Below, in pieces: positions 1-5,373 of a stretch of 8,992 nucleotides of DNA. Source of the DNA: Bacteroidales bacterium UBA4912 (GTDB lineage Bacteria; Bacteroidota; Bacteroidia; Bacteroidales; Dysgonomonadaceae); assembly GCA_002398875.1 (NCBI GenBank), contig DHCC01000022.1:1-8992 (forward strand), written 5' to 3'. Position numbers and translations under genes: made by a program. Under the pieces are notes generated by a model, which had not been told where the DNA came from, did not search any database, and saw nothing but the letters and a program-made list of their open reading frames with translations. The stretch's first letter is position 1. Each line of letters opens with the position of its first letter.

Positions 1-186
1 AATAACAGTGATCTTTATTTTGAATTGAGCCTGACAGATGGCAGCACAAACAAAAATGTCACACTTTATCCCCGCTCAACTCAGCTAATCACTGCAAACG
101 AAGAAGCTGCATCACTCACTGGAGAGGTTGTTTCAACTTATGTAAGAAGTGATCAACATCTTAAAGTTAATTTCCCATTGAATTGA
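1..186 (+). CDS. C-terminal fragment of an unidentified protein
   Basis: Frame 1 is open from the first base to a TGA at 184-186, giving 61 residues whose start lies outside the window. The fragment has alternating hydrophobic and polar residues, many Ser/Thr, and ends in KVNFPLN. This is compatible with a beta-rich C-terminal domain such as those at the end of secreted or carbohydrate-active enzymes, but I recognise no family motif, so no function is assigned. Reality as a gene end is supported by the strong intrinsic terminator starting about 40 nt after the stop. No other frame in this stretch gives a plausible coding alternative. Confidence applies to its being coding, not to any function. 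Confidence 0.7.
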   Translation, partial: NNSDLYFELSLTDGSTNKNVTLYPRSTQLITANEEAASLTGEVVSTYVRSDQHLKVNFPLN

Positions 187-225
187 AAGTTTACTCATAC
201 TAAGTAGTTATTTAGTAATACATAT

Positions 226-270
226 TTACCGGATGTAGTTTCTATTAATACTACATCCGGTAATTTTTTT
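226..270 (+). terminator. Strong Rho-independent terminator
   Basis: A 14-bp perfect inverted repeat (226-239 with 250-263, core ACCGGATGTAGT) encloses a 10-nt loop and is followed directly by seven T residues (264-270). It lies 40 nt after the stop of the upstream gene, which it should terminate. The opposite strand has no comparable T-tract, so it looks unidirectional. It separates the upstream gene from the receptor gene. Confidence 0.92.
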
Positions 271-425
271 AATAAATATTTCCAGCTTTATTGCTGCTTT
301 GTCGTTTCAAATATGGAAAAGTCTTATATAGTATTAGGATCGGAAAAGATAAAAATGAAAATATAAGGAATAAATAGAGAAAATAAATAATTGATAGATA
401 AACCGATTTCAGAACTTTATCAGAA

Positions 426-433
426 TGATTTTG
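426..433 (+). promoter_or_regulatory. Possible Bacteroidetes -7 element for the receptor gene
   Basis: TGATTTTG matches 7 of 8 positions of the Bacteroidetes -7 consensus TAnnTTTG and lies 44 nt before the receptor ATG, which would give a leader of about 38 nt. No TTTG-like -33 element is seen at the usual spacing (the region near 405-410 reads GATTTC), so this is only a candidate. The gap 187-477 otherwise contains the terminator and AT-rich sequence. A promoter is expected here because the terminator isolates the receptor gene from upstream transcription. Confidence 0.28.
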
Positions 434-477
434 TTTTAACATATATAATCAACACAAAAATAAATTAAACAAATTTC

Positions 478-2856
478 ATGCGTAAAGTCATAAGTTTATC
501 ACTTCTATTATTAGTGAATATCTCTATTTATGCTCAAACCGGAACAGTAAAGGGGCGTGTTTTCAATATGAAGACCAATGAACCTCTTGAATTCGCAACA
601 ATAAGGATTCAGGGAACGGTTAATGGCACAACAACCGACCAGGAGGGTAATTATGTAATTGAATCTAATCCCGGATTTTACCGACTCGAAGTTAGTTATG
701 TCGGTTTTGAAACAACACTCTCTCCCGAGATTCATATTCAAGGAAATCAAACAGTTTTTATTGATGTTGCTGTTCCCGAGTCATCAACTCTTATAGATGA
801 GGTGGTAGTCAGACCCACCATGAATTTAAAAAAAATAGAAAGTCCGGTTTCATTCCTAACACTTGGAGTAAGAGATATTGAGAAAGGGGCAGGAGTTAAC
901 CGCGATGTTTCAAAAGCTCTGCAATCACTTCCCGGAGTTGGGGCTACCGATCCCAATAGAAATGATCTTATTGTGAGGGGTGGAGGTCCTTCTGAGAACG
1001 TATTCTATCTCGATGGTATCGAGATACCTATAATCAATCACTTTGCAACACAGGGCGCTTCAGGAGGAGTGGTGGGCATAATTAACCCCGACTTTGTGAG
1101 GGAGGTTAATTTCTATACCGGCGCATTTCCTGCCAACAGACCAAATGCACTTAGTTCGGTCATGGATATACGTCAAAAGGATGGGAGTCGCGACCGTATT
1201 CACACTCAGCTTGGTATAGGAGCATCTGATGCAGCCTTCACGATGGACGGACCAATCGGTGACAAATCTACATTTATAGTTTCAGCCCGTCAGTCCTACC
1301 TTCAGTTGCTTTTCAAATTCATAGGACTGCCATTTTTGCCTACCTACAACGATTTCCAGGTAAAGTATAAATATCAGATAGATCCAAAAAATGAGCTCTC
1401 GATAATTGGTCTTGGTGCAATTGATAATATGACCCTCAATATTGATCTGCAGGAAGATGGCACTGAGTCACAACGTTATCTGCTGGATTATCTGCCTGTT
1501 TATCAACAGTGGAACTATACAATTGGTGCCGTTTACAAACATTTCAGCACAAACTATTTCGATACATGGGTGCTAAGCAGAAATATGCTGCGAAACAAAA
1601 ACTTCAAATATCCTGATAATGATGAATCGCAGCCTAAAATATCAGATTACCGTTCCGATGAAGCAGAAAATAAACTACGCTTTGAGAGGAGTTACCCCGA
1701 CCTGCCTGTAAAACTCTTGTTTGGTGCAGGTGTAACTTACTCGCTTTATGAAAATGAAACTAACCGTAAGATTTTCAGTAATGGATCATTAAACGATCTA
1801 ATGTATAATACAGAGCTGGATTTATGGTCATATCAGGCATTTATTCAGGCTTCAGATACTTATTTAAACAATAGACTCGCATTATCACTGGGTTTAAATA
1901 CAATAGGAAACAATTTCAACAATAACATGAAGAACCCTCTGAATCAGATATCACCTAGATTCTCGGCTTCATACAGATTGACAGATAAGTGGGATTTAAA
2001 TGCTAATGTTGGTCGCTACGCCATGCGTCCCGCCTACACAACATTAGGCTACAAAGATGCTTCAGGACTGTTTGTAAACAAAAATGAGAATCTTAAGCAC
2101 ATCATATCAAACCAGGCAATTGCAGGATTTGCTTACGAGCCAAATGTTAAGCTTAGATTTAACTTAGAAGGTTTTTATAAGCTTTACAATAATTACCCGT
2201 TATCGGTAACAGATGGAATGAGTATTGCCGGTAAAGGAACAGATTACGGTCAGGTTGGCGATGAAGAGATAGTTTCAACTGGAAAGGGCAGGGCTTATGG
2301 AGTTGAATTTTCAGGTAAGATTACAGATTACAAGAATTTCACAGGTACACTAACATATACACTTTTTAAAAGTGAATTTACAGGGGAAGATGTAGTATAT
2401 CGCCCGTCAAGTTGGGATACCCGTAATATGGTAAACCTTCTTGGCAGTTATAATCTTCCAAAAAATTGGAATATTGCAATGCGCTGGCGATTTGTGGGAG
2501 GTGCACCTTATTCTCCTATAGATATGGAACTTTCAACAAATAAAGATGCATGGAGCGTGAACAACAGGCCATATATCGACTACGAAAACTACAATTCACT
2601 ACGTCTGAAAAACTCTCATCAGCTCGATTTAAGAATCGACAAAGAGGTTTATTACAACAAGTTGATGCTCAACTTCTACCTTGATGTTCAGAATGTATAC
2701 AACTTCCAGTCCGAAAATTCACCCATATACACCAATAAAGATGTAAACGGCATGGTTATGGAAGATCCTTCAGATCCGGAAAAACAGTTACTCAGGCAGC
2801 TTGATTCTTTTAGCGGCACAGTATTACCGGCTATAGGAGTCATGATTAAGTTTTAG
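478..2856 (+). CDS. TonB-dependent outer-membrane receptor with N-terminal CarboxypepD_reg-like domain
   Basis: This is a 792-residue outer-membrane beta-barrel predicted to import a substrate using TonB/ExbBD energy. Residues 1-20 form a signal peptide (MRK, hydrophobic core, cleavage near IYA/Q). Residues about 22-99 form a carboxypeptidase-regulatory-like beta-sandwich (GTVKGRV, FATIRIQGT, TTDQEGNY, EVSYVGFE). DEVVV at 107-111 resembles a TonB box. The plug is at about 125-235, with RDVSKALQSLPGV, DLIVRGGGPSENVFYLDG and VREVNFYTGAFPA. The remainder is barrel, ending in Ile-Lys-Phe, a terminal aromatic typical of Bam-dependent barrels. The length is shorter than SusC proteins (about 1000 residues) and no SusD lipoprotein is adjacent, so it is better viewed as a stand-alone receptor; the ligand is unknown. 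The ATG at 478 fits the signal peptide, and its leader is A-rich without Shine-Dalgarno. Confidence 0.95.
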   Translation: MRKVISLSLLLLVNISIYAQTGTVKGRVFNMKTNEPLEFATIRIQGTVNGTTTDQEGNYVIESNPGFYRLEVSYVGFETTLSPEIHIQGNQTVFIDVAVPESSTLIDEVVVRPTMNLKKIESPVSFLTLGVRDIEKGAGVNRDVSKALQSLPGVGATDPNRNDLIVRGGGPSENVFYLDGIEIPIINHFATQGASGGVVGIINPDFVREVNFYTGAFPANRPNALSSVMDIRQKDGSRDRIHTQLGIGASDAAFTMDGPIGDKSTFIVSARQSYLQLLFKFIGLPFLPTYNDFQVKYKYQIDPKNELSIIGLGAIDNMTLNIDLQEDGTESQRYLLDYLPVYQQWNYTIGAVYKHFSTNYFDTWVLSRNMLRNKNFKYPDNDESQPKISDYRSDEAENKLRFERSYPDLPVKLLFGAGVTYSLYENETNRKIFSNGSLNDLMYNTELDLWSYQAFIQASDTYLNNRLALSLGLNTIGNNFNNNMKNPLNQISPRFSASYRLTDKWDLNANVGRYAMRPAYTTLGYKDASGLFVNKNENLKHIISNQAIAGFAYEPNVKLRFNLEGFYKLYNNYPLSVTDGMSIAGKGTDYGQVGDEEIVSTGKGRAYGVEFSGKITDYKNFTGTLTYTLFKSEFTGEDVVYRPSSWDTRNMVNLLGSYNLPKNWNIAMRWRFVGGAPYSPIDMELSTNKDAWSVNNRPYIDYENYNSLRLKNSHQLDLRIDKEVYYNKLMLNFYLDVQNVYNFQSENSPIYTNKDVNGMVMEDPSDPEKQLLRQLDSFSGTVLPAIGVMIKF

Positions 2857-2881
2857 CTGATTAGAAAACAAAATTAATCAT

Positions 2882-2924
2882 AATTGGGAAATCGTTTTAA
2901 AGATTCAGACGATTTCCCAATTTT
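2882..2924. terminator. Shared bidirectional terminator between convergent genes
   Basis: A 14-bp perfect inverted repeat (2882-2895 with 2909-2922, core TTGGGAAATCG) has a 13-nt loop. On the plus strand it follows the receptor stop by 25 nt and ends in TTTT. On the minus strand the first arm lies inside the last codons of the glycosylase gene and its TGA is in the loop. The sequence after the hairpin on that strand is also T-rich (ATTTTGTTTTC after a few bases). It can therefore end both converging transcripts. Confidence 0.8.
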
Positions 2925-3333
2925 CTATATCACCCTCAACAATATTAAACAATGGATGAGGATCTAATTTAGTTACTAAACTAACTTGCTTAAATCTCTC
3001 AGGATCTCTTATTTCCAGCTTTTTGAGAAGATGATTCCTTTCGTACCCCATCTGACCATCAGTAACGTATAAACTGCCGGGATTGAAGTTCCAATCAATT
3101 TTAGTCCTGTCAAATTTATAATCACGCTTTTCCGCCTCAAAGTAAACTTCACTCAGGTACTGATTAATTAAGTTAACCGCATCACCTGATTCCCTGAACC
3201 TGTTAAGCTGCGGATGATTCTTATAACCTTTAGTTTTTCCTTCCAATACATGCTTGGCAAGCAATGTTTCTCTCCACAAAGCAAGAAGTCCCTTAGTATC
3301 TAAATATTTTGGGTGTAACGACCAAATTCTCAT
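2905..3333 (-). CDS. Pyrimidine-dimer DNA glycosylase (Pyr_excise / T4 DenV-like)
   Basis: This 142-residue protein is probably a base-excision repair enzyme acting on UV-induced pyrimidine dimers. The N-terminus MRIWSLHPKYLD, followed by LALWRETLLAKHVL and YKNHPQLNRF, is characteristic of the bacterial Pyr_excise family (Pfam PF03013). Its length is close to the 138-residue T4 endonuclease V. Arg21-Glu22 align by eye with T4 Arg22-Glu23, and that Glu is the catalytic acid. Residue 2 is Arg rather than the catalytic N-terminal Thr2 of the T4 enzyme, so nucleophile use may differ. The gene stands alone, convergent with the receptor and divergent from the GNAT gene. The ATG at 3333 gives the family N-terminus, with a good -7 element just upstream. 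Activity on DNA is inferred from family membership only. Confidence 0.85.
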   Translation of the reverse strand: MRIWSLHPKYLDTKGLLALWRETLLAKHVLEGKTKGYKNHPQLNRFRESGDAVNLINQYLSEVYFEAEKRDYKFDRTKIDWNFNPGSLYVTDGQMGYERNHLLKKLEIRDPERFKQVSLVTKLDPHPLFNIVEGDIENWEIV

Positions 3334-3348
3334 AAAAGTATGTTTTTA

Positions 3349-3356
3349 CAAAGTTA
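3349..3356 (-). promoter_or_regulatory. Bacteroidetes-type -7 promoter element for the glycosylase gene
   Basis: Read on the minus strand the sequence is TAACTTTG, a full match to the consensus TAnnTTTG. It ends 15 nt before the ATG at 3333, so transcription would begin only about 8-10 nt before the start codon, an extremely short leader. A minus-strand TTG (3382-3384) lies upstream, but the spacing of about 25 nt is longer than the usual 19-21, so the -33 element is uncertain. Confidence 0.5.
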
Positions 3357-3391
3357 TCTTTTTTCTGAATTATATACTAATCAACCGTGAC

Positions 3392-3489
3392 CATACACTG
3401 TACCTTAGTGCAAGATAGCTTATAGATCGCTTATATATAGCTTATATACAGATAAGCTATGTATAAGTGATCTTCGTACCAAGTGTATG
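3392..3489. repeat. Two-tier stem-loop: 22-bp inner hairpin within a 12-bp outer stem
   Basis: The inner stem pairs 3424-3445 with 3452-3473 around a six-base loop (ATACAG): 22 consecutive pairs, of which 20 are Watson-Crick and two (3429/3468 and 3436/3461) are G-U wobbles if read as plus-strand RNA. The outer stem pairs CATACACTGTAC (3392-3403) with 3476-3489, with two unpaired bases (3480-3481) on the right side. There is no T-tract after either arm, so it does not look like a standard terminator. It could be a structured RNA, an operator with dyad symmetry, or a remnant of a small repeat element. The function is unknown. Confidence 0.6.
3415..3446 (+). repeat. 10-bp direct repeat overlapping the hairpin
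   Basis: ATAGCTTATA occurs at 3415-3424 and again at 3437-3446, 22 nt apart. The second copy lies in the left arm of the inner hairpin. Nine bases of either copy are complementary to 3452-3460 in the right arm, so the two copies compete for the same partner. Confidence 0.65.
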
Positions 3490-3527
3490 CTAATCCCGAT
3501 CTATTCAATGTCCAAAAAGACATAAGC

Positions 3528-3559
3528 TTCATTTATATTAGTCGATATAATATAATGAA
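3528..3559. repeat. AT-rich imperfect hairpin flanked by 9-bp direct repeats
   Basis: TTCAT plus TATATTA (3528-3540, with T3533 bulged) pairs with 3548-3559 around a 7-nt loop: 12 pairs with one bulge. ATTCAATGT occurs at 3503-3511 and 3560-3568, on either side of it. The base composition is very AT-rich, so part of this could be chance. There is no clear terminator tail. Confidence 0.4.
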
Positions 3560-3653
3560 ATTCAATGTGTTGTAAGTGTCTGAAAAAGAGTAATAAAAGA
3601 CAATCACCTGAAAATAATCACAATATTTTAAACATTTTCCAATTTGTTTTGTC

Positions 3654-3661
3654 TACTTTAG
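3654..3661 (+). promoter_or_regulatory. Possible -7 element for the GNAT-racemase operon
   Basis: TACTTTAG matches TAnnTTTG at 7 of 8 positions and ends 11 nt before the GNAT start codon. No clear TTTG -33 element is found 19-21 nt upstream. An overlapping alternative, TTGTTTTG (3644-3651), scores equally. Both are tentative. Confidence 0.25.
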
Positions 3662-3671
3662 CAGACTAGTT

Positions 3672-4112
3672 ATGATAAAAACAAAGATATTTAACGAACA
3701 GAGTAAACCTACCGAGAGAGAAAAAAGTGAAGTTGTCGATTTCTTATTCGATAATCTTCAGCAGTATGGCGACCCAAAAAATCAGATTGAAAGAGCAATA
3801 GATTATTCCACAAAAGAGTTTACTTCTTTTGGCGGATTTACTATGATTCTGAAGGAGGAAGAAGAAATCAGAGCTGCAGTAGTGGTCAACAAAACAGGTA
3901 TGGATGGTTATATCCCCGAGAATATCCTGGTGTATATTGCTACTGATAAAAACCATCGTGGTAAAGGAATCGGAAAAATGCTAATTGAACTCACGATTGA
4001 AAAAACGGAGGGTGATATCGCGCTACACGTTGATGCTGATAATCCTGCTAAAAAATTGTATGAGAAATTTGGTTTTACTAATCCTTATCTCGAAATGAGG
4101 TTAAAAAAATAA
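3672..4112 (+). CDS. GNAT family N-acetyltransferase
   Basis: This 146-residue single-domain cytoplasmic enzyme is predicted to transfer acetyl from acetyl-CoA to an amine. Motif A is present as VYIATDKNHRGKGIGK, with the pyrophosphate-binding R96-G-K-G-I-G101. Motif B follows as LHVDADNPAKKLYEKFGF (N124, Y130, F133-G-F135), the usual GNAT C-terminal signature. Residues about 57-75 supply the central strands and VVNKTGMDGYIPE a loop before the main strand. The substrate is not evident. The racemase gene begins 2 nt after the stop, so the two are almost certainly co-transcribed. This suggests an amino acid, its D-enantiomer or a derivative as substrate, which is inference. The ATG at 3672 has no Shine-Dalgarno. 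No membrane segment is seen. Confidence 0.88.
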   Translation: MIKTKIFNEQSKPTEREKSEVVDFLFDNLQQYGDPKNQIERAIDYSTKEFTSFGGFTMILKEEEEIRAAVVVNKTGMDGYIPENILVYIATDKNHRGKGIGKMLIELTIEKTEGDIALHVDADNPAKKLYEKFGFTNPYLEMRLKK

Positions 4113-4114
4113 TT

Positions 4115-5212
4115 ATGGCTCAACTGGTTATACAGACAGAGAAGATAAAAGAAAATATAAAGAGTTTAAGCGATTTTTTTGAAAAACATAATATACAATG
4201 GAGCCTTGTAACAAAGGTGTTTTCGGGAGATAAAGAGTTTCTGAAACATATACTTACAGATGATGTAATTGAAAAAATAAACTCAGTAGGTGATTCACGA
4301 TTAACCAGCCTGAGAAATCTGAGAGCGGTAAATCCAAATATGAGAACAATATACATAAAACCTCCAGCTGAGGTTTATGCAGCTGAGGTTGTAGAGTATG
4401 CCGACATTTCATTGAACTCATCGCTAAATACGATTATGGCTCTTAATGAAGCTGCCGGAATACAAGGAAAGATTCACCAGGTTATCATAATGATTGAGCT
4501 GGGAGAACTTCGCGAAGGAGTTAATAGAGAAAACTTGATGTCGTTCTATGAAAAAGTGTTCGACCTCCCAAATATTGATGTAATTGGACTGGGTTCAAAT
4601 CTTGGATGCATGTATGGCATTGAGCCCAATTACGACAAACTACTTCAATTATCGATATATAAAGAGTTGATTTCAGCACGATTCAATAAAGATTTGAAAT
4701 TCATATCAGGTGGGTCATCAATTACGCTTCCACTTATTAATCAGGGCACAGTACCCAAAAACATCAACCATTTTAGGATAGGAGAAGCTGCATTCTTTGG
4801 GGTCAGCCCTCTTAAGAATGAGCAGTTTATGAATCTTCACACCGACACTTTTGAATTTAGGGCAAATATCATTGAGCTGGAGAAGAAAAAGATTGTACCC
4901 GAAGGTGTTTTAAGTGATGCTAACATAGGGCACACAGCCGATTTTAGCGATACCGACCGTCACGAAACAACAGTTAAGGCAATACTTGATTTCGGCATGC
5001 TTGATGTGGATGATGAAGACCTGACAGCACTTGACAGTGATATAAAATTTGTTGGTATAACCTCCGATATGATGGTTGTGGATTTAGGTTCAAATAAAAC
5101 CAAAGATGGCAAAAAGAAATATCATGTAGGAGATAAAATTGTGTTCAAAACCAACTATATGGCTGTTGCCAGATTGCTGAATTCTAAGTTTATCGATAAG
5201 AGGTTTGTGTGA
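4115..5212 (+). CDS. PLP-dependent alanine/ornithine racemase-family enzyme
   Basis: This 365-residue fold-type III PLP enzyme resembles the ornithine racemase/YhfX-like branch of the alanine racemase family. Lys34 in SLVTKVFSGD is the expected Schiff-base lysine. Other family landmarks are DSR at 60-62, YADISLNSSLNTIMALN (95-111), MIELGELREG (126-135), GLGSNLGC (158-165), ISGGSS (197-202) for phosphate binding, and HFRIGEAAFFG (219-229). The C-terminal part, about 245-365, forms the beta domain. The length agrees with ornithine racemase (about 353 residues). The pattern, especially DISLNS and VIIMIELGELREG, is closer to ornithine racemase than to cell-wall alanine racemase. Substrate choice (Orn, Lys, Ala, Ser) cannot be settled by reading. 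It follows the GNAT gene after 2 nt, and its stop is overlapped by a small ORF. Confidence 0.87.
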   Translation: MAQLVIQTEKIKENIKSLSDFFEKHNIQWSLVTKVFSGDKEFLKHILTDDVIEKINSVGDSRLTSLRNLRAVNPNMRTIYIKPPAEVYAAEVVEYADISLNSSLNTIMALNEAAGIQGKIHQVIIMIELGELREGVNRENLMSFYEKVFDLPNIDVIGLGSNLGCMYGIEPNYDKLLQLSIYKELISARFNKDLKFISGGSSITLPLINQGTVPKNINHFRIGEAAFFGVSPLKNEQFMNLHTDTFEFRANIIELEKKKIVPEGVLSDANIGHTADFSDTDRHETTVKAILDFGMLDVDDEDLTALDSDIKFVGITSDMMVVDLGSNKTKDGKKKYHVGDKIVFKTNYMAVARLLNSKFIDKRFV

Positions 5213-5352
5213 GAATAGCAATTATTACTTCAATACAACCTTGCCAATATTCAATAGATGAATTAAAAACAAGACTTGAAAAAGCTCGTAACTCTGCAAA
5301 AGAAGGAAAGTACAAAACTCAATCTGAAATGAGAAGTAAGTATGCCTTATGA
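5209..5352 (+). CDS. Small ORF (47 aa), possible orphan antitoxin-like tail
   Basis: A GTG at 5209 overlaps the racemase TGA in the arrangement GTGA, a classic translational-coupling overlap, and AGAGG at 5199-5203 lies 5 nt before it. The product begins VRIAIITSIQP and continues YSIDELKTRLEKARNSAKEGKYKTQSEMRSKY. The second half (L..RL..A....EGKY.TQ.EM) resembles, from memory, the C-terminal segment of small Bacteroidetes antitoxins, which lies before the toxin gene. No toxin follows: 22 nt later the convergent thioredoxin gene ends. It may be a degraded antitoxin, a small coupled protein, or chance. The frame is closed by a TAA at 5197-5199, and no ATG start gives the longer product. Confidence 0.38.
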   Translation: MRIAIITSIQPCQYSIDELKTRLEKARNSAKEGKYKTQSEMRSKYAL

Positions 5353-5373
5353 GACTATAGGTCTTTATTGGAA

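Larger units (their letters stand above)
3334..3671. other. 338-bp divergent intergenic region rich in inverted and direct repeats
   Basis: No convincing coding sequence is seen here. The region separates the minus-strand glycosylase from the plus-strand GNAT gene and holds the glycosylase -7 element, a structured segment at 3392-3489, a second AT-rich hairpin at 3528-3559, and a possible -7 element for the GNAT operon at 3654-3661. The stretch 3570-3650 is AT-rich with nothing further that I can name. Confidence 0.7.

Noticed and set aside
313..366. 17-codon ORF (MEKSYIVLGSEK...) upstream of the receptor, possible leader peptide
   Set aside because: No ribosome-binding context, no attenuator-like structure following it, and the length is expected by chance in AT-rich DNA.
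511..956. Minus-strand open frames within the receptor gene
   Set aside because: They lie opposite a clearly conserved signal peptide, beta-sandwich and plug; their translations show no recognisable motif.
3392..3568. Repeat cluster considered as a CRISPR array or tRNA remnant
   Set aside because: The repeats are 9-10 bp and occur only twice, without uniform spacers, and no cloverleaf or conserved T-loop sequence is present.
3651..3666. GTCT/AGAC inverted repeat just before the GNAT start codon, considered as an operator
   Set aside because: A four-base repeat is expected by chance and does not extend further.
5351..5366. Small hairpin GAGAC/GTCTT between the converging genes, considered as a terminator
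   Set aside because: Only four Watson-Crick pairs plus one wobble and a weak T-rich tail; too weak to call.
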